A stretch of 64,000 nucleotides of DNA, from the NCBI RefSeq assembly GCF_000003815.2, contig NC_049984.1, forward strand, positions 11,672,275 through 11,736,274, in the 5' to 3' direction. Under the pieces are notes generated by a model. That model was not told the DNA's origin and made no database searches. It saw only the letters and a program-made list of their open reading frames with translations. Origin of the DNA: Branchiostoma floridae. Its lineage: Eukaryota > Chordata > Leptocardii > Amphioxiformes > Branchiostomatidae. This document shows positions 25,080-34,810 of the stretch, in pieces; position 1 is the stretch's first letter; each line of letters starts with the position of its first letter. A program made the position numbers and the translations under genes.

Positions 25080-25790
25080 TATACCCCCCTCACATGTAAT
25101 GATGTTAGTGTTCAGTTGATCTAGAATAGAATGATTGATCAGTTGGTGTAGATTGTCCAGTTGAAGCTACTACTAGAAGGTTCCGTTGATGTTGAATGCC
25201 ATGTTGACGTATGCTGTTTAGTAGAGTGTTTCGGTCATTGTTTTAGTTGATGTGTAATGTTCAGTTGATGTTAAACGTTCAGTTGATGTAGAATGTTCAC
25301 TTAAATGCTCAGTTAATCTAGCATATAAAGATGATGTAGAATGTTCAGTTGGTGTAAAATGTTCAATTGATGTGCCATGTTCAGTTGATCTAGAATTTTT
25401 TGGCCAGAATTTCATATTCAAGATCTCTGAATGATTTTGATTCGTTTGTGTTTATTCAAACAGATACTTTCGACTGTTGATACTCTTCTGTGTATGTAGA
25501 GTGCTTGCGCGATGTTGATGTAGAATGTTCAGTTGATTTAGAATGTTCAGTTGATCTAAATGTTCACTTGTTGTAGAATGCTCACTTGATGTAGAATGTT
25601 CACTTAAATGTTCAGTTAATCTGGCGTATAAAGATGATGTAAAATGTTCAATTCGTGTAAAATGTTCAATTGATGGGCACTAGTGTTCAGTTGATTTGAA
25701 TGGCCAGAATTTCATATTCAAGATTGCTGAATGATTCTGAAACTTCAACGTTAGTGTTTATTCAAAATGGGACTGTCGACTGTTAATGGC
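25080..25790 (+). repeat. Nested minisatellite downstream of the P450 gene
   Basis: The basic unit is close to ATGTAGAATGTTCAGTTG (about 18 bp) and is repeated many times with substitutions. The block is itself duplicated: a segment with TTCACTTAAATG, CAGTTAATCT, TATAAAGATGATGTA and GGCCAGAATTTCATATTC occurs near 25295-25425 and again near 25590-25725, with the GGCCAGAATTTC words 300 bp apart. This is therefore an 18-bp array inside a 300-bp higher-order repeat. It begins about 160 bp after the P450 stop codon and may be part of its 3' UTR. Confidence 0.8.
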
Positions 25791-26005
25791 TGGGTGAGTG
25801 GACCTGCGCTGGACAGGGCTCTCCTTAATCTTGCCAATCTTACTCTCTCAGAACCCTAGGCCCGACAGCTACTTCATCTTGGGGTCTCTTAGTGAACACT
25901 GGCTCAAGGGTACCAGGAATTACTATTTATCTTAAGGTTCATTTACATCTGATGAATGTATCTCTTCTCTATAGAATGTTTAATAGACACCAATTTGAAT
26001 AAAAA

Positions 26006-26341
26006 CTAGAAAAGCCATCGTACTTTTGGTTGCGAGCAAATACGGCATATTTCGCCCATCGCATATTTCCGCCTTTGAAAAAAAATCACTGACTGAAACA
26101 CTGTTCTGCTGCAAAAGTTGAATTTTGACTGGTCAAAATTAATTTCAAAATTGCCCCCCCCTCCACAAAAGAAGACGAAACTCTTCGAGCACCATATGAA
26201 ATAGATCAGTCTCAAAACACTTACAATAAAAATGCGCTTTTGAAAAGTCAAAAATCTAATTTGAAAAAGTTCAAGAAGGGAATATTCCAGAATGTCCAAA
26301 ATGCCCGAAACCTCCAGATTAATCATTCTGAAGTAGTGCAT
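26006..26341 (-). mobile_element. 3' fragment of a rolling-circle (HINE-like) element
   Basis: Read on the minus strand it ends GAAATATGCCGTATTTGCTC, a short degraded hairpin (TTGC-TC-GCAA), then GGCTTTTCTAG. This matches the conserved 3' ends at 33572, 34810 and 36442. The preceding part, with repeated ATTTT words and a C-run, resembles the 3' half of the element at 34811-36442. No 5' end is present, so it is a truncated copy in the opposite orientation. Confidence 0.6.
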
Positions 26342-27140
26342 GCTTTAAAGGGGCATTCCACTCCACACGGGAGTGTTATTTTCCGATAGGTACTAATTTT
26401 AGCAAGTAACTAGAGTTCTGCAAATTAGCTGTTGATTTGCATAATTGGTATCTCATTATGTAGGTCTTCACTTACGCTACCTACATACCAAAAAACATGA
26501 TGATCCGTCAACATGTTCATATTTTCTCATTAATTATGCAAATGAGGTCATCATTTGCATAATTGATATCTATCGACATTTCTCTCCTTCCCAGCTACAT
26601 ATGTGACAAGTTTGAAAGTCCTATCATGGAATGCACTGGATTTATGAATTTTCCTCATTAATTATGCAAATTAGCTGTTGATTTGCATAATTAGTATACC
26701 ATTATGTAAGTCATCACTCATTCTATCTACATACCAAAAATCATGACGATCCGTCAACACGTTGTAGAGTTATTCTCGTCCAAAGTTTGAAAGGAAACCG
26801 GCGCCTGCAGTTCCAAAAAAGCCGCTAGGGGGCCCAAACTCACAGCACTTACTTTCTACCTCAAGGACTATCTACCACTCAAAAATCATGATCACAGCAT
26901 GTCCAGAACACGAGATTTTCCGCTGCAGATTGAGTTTCCGCTGCAGTACCTTAGCAAGCCGCTAGGGGGCCCATTATCGAACTTGACCTTCGTTTTCCCG
27001 ACCCCTACCCACCTACCAAATATCATCGGGATCCATCCAAGGCTTCTCGAGTTATGCTGTTAACACACAGACACACACACACACACACACACAGACTCAC
27101 AAGCCCAAAACATAACCTTAGCCATTCTGGCAAAGGTAAT
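26342..27140. repeat. Octamer-rich dispersed repeat with internal duplication
   Basis: A block containing GCAAATTAGCTGTTGATTTG, a TACATACCAAAAA word and GATCCGTCAACA occurs twice, 246 bp apart (about 26420 and 26666). Words ATTTGCATAAT and ATTATGCAAAT (octamer ATGCAAAT on either strand) occur at least five times in 26430-26700. It continues through GCCGCTAGGGGGCCCA (twice), a CCATCCAAGGCTTCTCGAGT segment and an (AC)n run, and ends TTCTGGCAAAGGTAATAA. Diverged pieces occur near 36760-36920, 38690-38890 and 61125-61720. Confidence 0.7.
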
Positions 27141-27145
27141 AAATG

Positions 27146-30100
27146 CATACTACTTCACATCATACGATAAAGTACCCAGTGACTCCACGTGCCTCAAAAG
27201 TATTCAGTCTTCTACTTAACTCCCCAAGTACCCGCTAATTGAATTAATCCTATGGTTGAATACAATGCAACATTTTTAGGTAAGGTTACAAAACTAATTT
27301 CAGGGGCGCTAAGAAAGATACGTCTTGTTATGTGTTCTTTGATATCTTGTGAACTTCTTGGTGTGCTTAGCGCCCCTCATTTATGCCGAAATTATTCACG
27401 ATAAAGGAAGTGTCTACACGTATAGGGAATGCATTGGTAGGGTGTGCATGGGTTTAGTGAGTGTCATATTGTTTTACAAAACACACAGCGCGTATTTTGT
27501 CCCAAGGTGAATTCCACAAAATTCGGCTGATTATGTACTCATTGACACATTATCTATTGGAAAACATCACCCCTAACAGCCCGGTGGCCATATCCCCTGG
27601 CACGTTTGTACGAAATGTCAGGTCATTTGGCTGTAATATCCGGGCACAGGACCCCAAAATGTACATTTCTGATCTAACATGACCCAAATTTATCAATTTG
27701 AAGTGCCGTTAATGCAATCTTATTTCATATACATAATCAGATCATTTCATAGAGATATGGGGGTCTCCGAACTCTTGTTTGGACTAGGAACGACCCAGAT
27801 GGATTCCTTTAAAGATTGACAAGAGAGTTCAACAAACGTGACAAAAAATATAACGGTTATATTTGGGGAAGTGAAATGTTATGAATAGACTGACATTGCA
27901 CATGTTATTTGCTAATTTACTCTTCTTCTACCAGCTGACATTGTAAGAAATTTTCGTCATCAGAGAATCACCTTGTCATGTCTTCTATACTAATAATAAA
28001 GCCAACGCCACACACCGAATCGACTTTACTCAGTGAATTATAATAGACCATAGTTTTCCCATGTGTGTTACTTTAACAGCGCGGGAATTAGACCATGTAC
28101 AATCGTAACACTCTGCATCGTTATCATTTACCCTTTTGTGTATGCCAAAGGGCAGGTGCCCTCTCACCTTTGGCCAAAAAAGATGCCATGGGAATTGTAA
28201 GGGTCCTGTTGTGCTAGCAATTAACGTCTGAAGGAAGGTGGGGATGGTTGGTATATCACTTATATGTATATCCAATGGAACAGATGCCAGCAACATAGAT
28301 GTTCGCATGAATCACTTACAAATGGTTCCCCCTGGTTGCTGTCGGCTTGCTGGCCTCCCCGTTAATCACTGCCAGGTGCGATTGCGATTGTCCCTCAAAA
28401 TAGTGCAGGGATACAAGAATTCTCCCATTCAGGTCAAGTAAAATACTGTATAGCCTAGAGCTAAGTCACCGTGTCAAAAGAAACTACTGTTCCACTACAT
28501 CACACTAAACAAGGCAACTGTTCTATATGTTCAATCTGTGCATAGTTTTGCTTCATGAAATTCTACTGTCACAGAAACAAAGGCAATATTCTCGTAACAA
28601 ATAAGCACGGTTTTAAAGTTTTGCCAAGGCGAAACTGGCAAAAACGTATTCTAAATGTAGTTCATGTTGTGAGAGTGGTTGGCACCGTCCTCATATAAGT
28701 TGCAGATGACAAATCCACCGTTGAGGAAGGCGAAATTAATCTTGCACGTTTACAATAGGCTTGACTTATGGCATTGTCATGATCCAGTCCAAACGGGTCC
28801 GTATTGCAGTAGCTGCTGAAATCTGTCAAAGCATTGGTGTGAATCACGTGGAGACGAAGGACCAGAAGGCTTTCTCTGAGGAGAGTTGTGCAACGGTGGC
28901 GTTTCTGTATGAATTGTTGCTGCCCATGGAGTTACTTGTCACGGGCAATTCATAATGTGTTGAATGTTACGGGTGTATTTTCTGCCAAGCCAATGAACAA
29001 CATAATACAAATCGGACGGAAAAACACATAACCTTGATGCTGACTTCTGGTATGACGCCCAGAAAAACCTACAGACTCACAATGGCTATCTCACACGCCC
29101 AGACATGGGTCTGTCATGAGCCATCACTTCCTGCACGTCTACAACATTGGAGCCGAGCCAAAGTAGACATCAGATTCTCGAAATAGCCCATTGCAACATT
29201 CACGCTGACCAACTGCAGACAAACACCACTACAGACAAACAAAGAAACAAACAGACTAACTAATTACAATACCGCAATGACAAAGATGAACTCGTACTGA
29301 ACAGCTATTCACGAGTACTTAAACATGTTTCCCATGGCTAATGGCCTACTTGCTCACTCTACTGTACAGATTCCATCTTTTCACATTGCCTTCCAGTCTG
29401 AATTTGTCTAGACGTCTAAGTAGAGTATATTAAGTGGTTTACAGCGAAGTAAAATACTAATCTGACTTGATAACGTTGTTGATAGAAAGACCGAGATTGA
29501 GCGGGCATGGCGGCAACAGGGATTTGCATTCAATGACTTTGACTGAAACGAGGTTACGTTTAGAAGTTAGCTGCATTACACAGCGTGATTCCGTTTTCAG
29601 AGAGGATAAAGCCGTCAGTTTAAAAGAAAAGTTTGGACGTGTAATGGGGCAACCTTTTGGGATTTACAGAAAGGTCATGCTCCTTGACTACAACCGCTTG
29701 AAACTTTGCCTTGGAGGCTCACAACCTGATGGCTCGCAGAGACCTTTGGCAAGAGGTCGTGCACATTCGATAAATCATCATAATCATTTCTCGCCGTAAC
29801 CGTATGTTATCGCCAGACCGTTTGAAACGTTGATCAATTTTTAATGCTGGATCAGGTATATGTTCAAGTTTGCACGGTAGTTTTGTGGGGAGGATTTGTG
29901 CACACAGTGATGACCCCGGCGAGGTCAAGCGAAACTCGACCGAAAATCGATCAAATCGTATTTCAAAACCATAATCATACTTCAGCTGAGATAATTTTAC
30001 TTGCAGATAATGCCTCGTTTGATCTTATTTAATGTCAATATGCGGACAATCGAACGAACAGCAATCCCAAACAGAATGAGTCACCTTGGCATTTGAAGGT

Positions 30101-30191
30101 CGACGTTTCAGAAGCATTCATTCGAACCGTAAAACAATGTCATGACTTTGTCTCGAAGAAATATTCATTTTGCTACTATCAGATATATATT
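27146..30191. other. Intergenic stretch with a possible LINE 3' remnant
   Basis: No gene was recognised. Near 29715-29775 one plus-strand frame reads HNLMARRDLWQEVVHIR then stop, followed by AAATCATCATAATCAT. This resembles the end of a LINE ORF2 (A-x-D-R-x-x-W-x-x-x-V-x-x-R) with a short simple tail, but it is too short to be sure. The remainder shows no repeat array or exon. Confidence 0.35.
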
Positions 30192-30490
30192 TATATTTCA
30201 GCCATACCATAGGTATGGTGAAATATATTGTATTCGTAATTATATTTCAGCCATACATAGTATGGTGAAATATATTGTATTCGTAATGTTTCTTTCTTCT
30301 TCTTTCTTTCTCCTGTCAAATCTTCAAAGTAATTCATCTCCGCCGTTCCTGGACCGAATGACCTGAAATTTGGCACAGGGGTAGAATGGGCCAATACCTT
30401 GATGCTTTTTTCTCAGTTTTTTCATATCTGACTCTAAAATGATTTTATTGAGATTTTTTGGTCAATTTTAGACCAAAACTGTATATTTTG

Positions 30491-31030
30491 GCCCCTGTAC
30501 CCTGGTATTACAACCAAATGAGCTGAAATTCGACAGAGATGTGCCTTGATAATGCCCCCATATAAATTCGATAACACTTTTGGTGTTCAGTACAACAAAA
30601 TGCTTATTTTTGCGATTTTTTGACCAATTTTTGACCAAAAAAGGACACCTTTGGCCCCTGTACCCTGGTATTACAACCAAATGAGCTGAAATTTGACAGA
30701 GATGTGCCTTGATAATTCCCCCATATAAATTCAATAACACTTTTGGTGTACAGTACAACAAAATGCTTATTTTTGCGATTTTTGGCCAATTTTTGACCAA
30801 AAAAGGACACTTTTGGCTCCTGTACCTTGGTATTGCAACCGAATGAGCTGAAATTTGACACAGATGTGCCTTGATAATGCCCCCATATAAATTCAATAAC
30901 ACTTTTGGTGTACAGTGCAACAAAATGCTTATTTTTGCGATTTTTGGCCAATTTTTGACCAAAAAAGGACACTTTTGGCTCCTGTACCCTGGTATTACAA
31001 TTGAATGACCTGAAATTTGATATAGATAGG
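30491..31030 (+). repeat. 162-bp tandem array in element A
   Basis: The anchor GCCCCTGTACCCTGGTATTA recurs at 30491, 30654, 30816 and 30978 (spacing 163, 162, 162). Each unit contains GAGCTGAAATTTGACA, GATGTGCCTTGATAAT, AACACTTTTGGTGTACAGTA and TTTGACCAAAAAAGGACAC. Because 162 is a multiple of three, a 250-codon minus-strand frame stays open across 30468-31220 and its product repeats every 54 residues. I treat this frame as a by-product of the period, not a gene. Confidence 0.9.
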
Positions 31031-32335
31031 CATTAGATACTTGGTAACAAGATTCAAGTAAAATTTTTGACATAAACAACTTTAAAATGATTAATTTTGG
31101 CACTTTTCTGAGGGGAAATTTGTTTTCTTTTGGCCTCCTGACGTGACCTTCCGTGACCCCGCACAGAGCCACACCTGTGCGCGTCAGCCGGAGAGTTAAT
31201 TGAATCAAAGACCTAGCCAATCAGCGAAGAGGAGGCCAAAGGCTAATTAATATTCATAAGCGGGGCCTCATGATCCCGTATATAGCAGTGTTCCCGCCAG
31301 GGGGAGCGAAGCCCGCCTAAGGCTCTCGCATTTTAGACTATTCAGAAGGCTTTATATTGTATCAGTTCTTAGGGGCATATCTATGATAATCGCAGCAGTC
31401 ACTTAACTTCTCTTCAGGAGTTTAGCGTAACACTATTTCAGGTCAAACCGTCAAAGGCAACTAAAAACAAACTTTAACGTTACTGAGTTCAACAGTACTT
31501 ATAACTTGTTATCCGAAGTTGAAACGCTAGCGATGGTATTTTCGCTGCGCTGTTAGCTCCGTGCGACTGTTGTTGACGGTCTTATAACGGTATATTTTGC
31601 ACCCCTGTACCCTGGTATGAGTAACATTTGGTATAGATAGGCATAAGATAGTTGGTAAAATGATCCAAGTAAAATTTTTGGCATAAAGTACTGTAAAAGG
31701 CTTAATTACAGCACTTTTTTTAGGGGAAATTGGTTTTCTTTCGTTCTCCATGCCATGACCTTTCGGACGTTCACCCCACAGAGCCGACATCTGCACCTGC
31801 GTCTAGCCGGCAGGAAGAGTTAATTCAATTAATGGTTCAGCCAATCAGCGAAGAGGAAAGCCAAGGCTAATTAATATTCATAAGCGGGACCACACAATAC
31901 GTTAACTTGAAGACTCAGGCCGTACAGACTTCTCGCCAGGATTTTTTCAAAGCGTCGGACAGGGGTCCGGGGGCCGCCGAAAGTCCCTGGCGGGGTCCAG
32001 GGGCAGGGCCACTGTGGGGGGGACCCAGGTGGGCGAAGCCCCCCCGGAAGCTCTTGCATTTTAGACTATTGAGAAGGCTTCTTTTATCAGTTTTTTTAGG
32101 GCCATATCTACGATAATCGTAGCAGTCACTTACTTCTCTTCAGCAGTTTGACTTTAAAGTATTTCGGGTCAAAGCTTCAAAGACAACTAAAACCTCATAA
32201 ACAACAAACTTTACTTAGCTCAACAGTATACAAAATATTGTACGGGTTGCCATCCTTAGTTGAAGCGCTTATTTATAGCGCTAGTATCTTCGCTGCGCCG
32301 TTAGCCGCAGTGCGACTTTTGTTGACGGTCTGATA
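30975..32335 (+). repeat. Tandem duplication of a promoter-like block inside element A
   Basis: Copy 1 (about 30975-31585) and copy 2 (about 31595-32333) share GATAGGCAT(A/T)AGATA, CCAATCAGCGAAGAGG, GGCTAATTAATATTCATAAG, GCATTTTAGACTATT, and a common end (GCGACT, then GTTGACGGTCT). Copy 2 carries an extra GC-rich segment of about 100 bp (31905-32050) rich in GGGGTCC and CCCCGG words. Copy 1 has CCAAT at 31217 and GTATATAGCAG near 31278, spaced like a CCAAT plus TATA pair, while copy 2 lacks the TATA part. Whether the block drives transcription is unknown. Confidence 0.75.
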
Positions 32336-32942
32336 TCCCTACGTCGCCGCCTCGCTGATATTCCCACGGACATGTTTCAAGAAAAATACCCAGCAAAAAA
32401 CGCTGTTCTGCGTCAAATTCTATTCTATAAAACATGTGGGACTCAGTGTTACAGTCTAAATATTTTGTAGAAGCACCGCTGTAGGAAAGAAGGTCCAAGC
32501 AATATAAAACATCACGTAGCATGAAGTTCGCTGTCAACTGGCACACAGCACATGACTGTTTGAAACTCTAAGTCTAATCAACAGCCGTGTTTGATTGATA
32601 GCCGGCGGTCCTTTGATGAAGTCGGCGAAAGGTGCGTTAGTTAGAAAATCTGCGTTTAGTTTTGATACGTAATTATAAGTTAGACAGTGGCGAGAATGAT
32701 TATTTTCTCATCAATATTTCTCTTCAGAATTATTTGAACTTAATTGTACATCTAAACAATTGGCTTACCTGTGCAATGTTTATATGATTAATGATCAGTG
32801 TATTGAAATCATGTGTAACGTATGGCTCCTAGTCAATAGATCAGCATTTTCTCTATAGTGACCACCTGTCTATAGTGGCCACATTTCCTAGTGCTGTTGT
32901 TGTTTGACATAAACTTTGAACATTTAAATTGTAAGTAACTTT

Positions 32943-33040
32943 AAACTGCAAGAGTTTCAGCCCAATAAAACACTCTCAGCGCCAGGGTATGAACAGACTG
33001 ACCTCCGAAAATAAATCCTTGAACAAGGCTCAATCGTATC
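32943..33040 (+). repeat. Dispersed repeat, copy 1 (partner at 44025-44110)
   Basis: The segment AGAGTTTCAGCCCAATAAAA, CTCTCAGCGCCAGGG and a nearby GACTGACCTCCGAAA match the plus-strand text at 44033-44100 (AGAGTTTCAGCCCAGTAAAA, CTCTCAGTGCCAGGG, CGCTGACCTCGAAA). It is a small dispersed repeat of unknown class, with no coding content. Confidence 0.7.
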
Positions 33041-33572
33041 TTCCGGGTCTGACAGGAAGTTGTTAAACTAAAATAAGAATAGGCTCGATGGCTGATTGCA
33101 TACAAAGTAAAACAGTTTAACAGTTTTACAGCTTGAAGAAAAAAAAACGCTCCTACAGTACCTGCACCTGCTTGATAATTATTAAATCGTATGCCCTACT
33201 TGAATAAAAAAAAGTTCACTGCAATAATAAATGTACCCACATCACAAGGAGCTTATACTTTTTTAAACTTACACCTAGTTATCGTACTGAAAATTGTTAA
33301 TGACATTACATGAAGTCATTCAACAATTTTCAGTCATGATGAAAATTTTCTGAATGGAAGGTGTGATTATTGTCATTTTCTGAAAAATAGAAGCAAGCTC
33401 TGTTTTTACCTGGAATCAATTCACAATACCAGTCCACTTTGGGGGATAATGTACTGTTAAGAGGATGTTCCATTTTTGCGCAGGGGTGATTTGGAACAGT
33501 CCAATGTTGCATGGGAAGGGGTATGGCTGAAATATGCTGTATTTGCTCTTAAGCAAATGTCGGCCTTTCTAG

Positions 33573-34810
33573 TTATATTGCAATCCATACTACAGTATGG
33601 GATTGCAATATATTGCTTTTCCTTTGTCTCTCCTGTCAAATTCTTCAAATGGATTCAACTTTTTCATATTTGGATCAAATGAACTGAAATTTGGCAGGGT
33701 GGTAGAAATAGCAAATACCCCCAGACGTTTTTTTCACTTTCTTGATAGAGGCCTTAGAATTTATGATATTTGGGGTTTTTGGTCATTTTTAGACAAAATA
33801 TGTATATTTTGGGCCGCTGTGCCCTGGAATTACAAGCTAATGACCTGAAATTTGGTACAGAGGTGCATTGGACATATGAGCACAGGAAACAATCAACACT
33901 TTCTTCATAGATCACTTAAAAAATTAGTTACTTTAGGGGTTTTGGCCATTTTTGACTAAAAATGTATATTTTTGGCTCCTATGCCCTTGTATTACAACCT
34001 AATGACCTGAAATTTGGCACAGAGGTGCATTGGACATATGAGCACAGGAAACCATTAACACTCTCTTCATAGATTACTTTAAAAATTAGTTATTTGGGGT
34101 TTTTTGGCCAATTTTTACTAAAAATGTATATTTTTGGCTCCTATGCCCTTGTATAGAATTCAAATGACCTGAAATTTGGTACATAAGTGCATTGGACGTA
34201 TTGGCACAGGATTCCATCAACGCTTTCTTCACTGACCACTTCAAAAATGAGCTATTTTGGAGTTTTCTGCCATTTTTGACTAAAAATGTTTATTTTTGGC
34301 TCCTATGCCCTTGTATAGAAACCTAATGACCTGAAATTCGGCATGAAGGTGTGTCTGGCATGTGCCCACAGTACTTCATTTTCACTTTGTTGATACATTA
34401 CTTTAAATTGTTGAATTTGGGAATTTTTTGCCATTTTTAGACTAAAAATGTTAAGTTTGGGCTCCTGTGCCTATGTATGGAAACCAAATGGTCTGAAATT
34501 TGGTATAAAGGTGTGTACGGTATATGGCCACAGGGCTCTATTCACACCTATGGTGTACATCAATTGAAAATTGTGACATTTGGGATTTTTTGCCGTTATT
34601 GACCAAAAATGTACATTTTTGCTTCCTGTGTCATGAGAAATCCAACTGATCTGGAATTTGGTATTAGGGTAGCTTTAGCACTATAAATGGGAATTGGGCC
34701 ACATAGACTGGTCCATTTTGCATAGATAGGGGTGTTCTGGAAGAGTCCATTATTGTATGATGGATTGCAATATGCTGTATTTGCTCCCAAGCAAATGTCG
34801 GCCTTTCTAG
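33573..34810 (+). mobile_element. HINE/Helentron-like element B (complete, adjacent to A)
   Basis: It starts immediately after the CTAG of element A with a long hairpin, TATATTGCAATCCATAC...GTATGGGATTGCAATATA. It then has CTCCTGTCAAATTCTTCAAA and six anchors of a 162-bp array (33811, 33974, 34136, 34298, 34460, 34621). It ends GGATTGCAATATGCTGTA, hairpin ATTTGCT-CCCA-AGCAAAT, GTCGGCCTTT, CTAG. The B 5' hairpin (TTGCAATCC) is complementary to B's own 3' subterminal sequence (GGATTGCAA) and differs from A's (TTTCAGCC with GGCTGAAA). At 1238 bp it is the cleanest copy in the window. Confidence 0.75.
33811..34640 (+). repeat. 162-bp tandem array in element B
   Basis: The anchor GGCTCCTATGCCCTTGTAT (with variants) recurs every 161-163 bp, with AATGACCTGAAATTTGG and GTGCATTGGACATATGAGCA inside the units. 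The units differ clearly from those of element A (which has GTGCCTTGATAATGCCCC) but share the same period and core, so the two arrays descend from one ancestral unit and were homogenised separately. Confidence 0.9.

Larger units (their letters stand above)
30192..33572 (+). mobile_element. HINE/Helentron-like non-autonomous rolling-circle element A
   Basis: The 5' end is a hairpin ATATTTCAGCCATAC...GTATGGTGAAATAT present twice in tandem (30192-30240 and 30241-30286). Next come a (TTTC)n tract, CTCCTGTCAAATCTTCAAAG, a 162-bp tandem array (30491-31030), a duplicated promoter-like block, and about 1.1 kb of other sequence. The 3' end is GTATGGCTGAAATATGC, then a perfect hairpin-forming ATTTGCT-CTTA-AGCAAAT, then 10 bases and CTAG. 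A 3' hairpin about 10 nt before CTAG is the classic Helitron terminus. Subterminal inverted repeats plus central roughly 150-bp tandem repeats match HINE/DINE-1 elements. No Rep/helicase is encoded. The 32340-33480 part may be a later insertion. Confidence 0.7.

Noticed and set aside
30191-30394. Minus-strand frame across the 5' end of element A
   Set aside because: Overlaps the hairpin repeats and the TTTC tract; no coding support.
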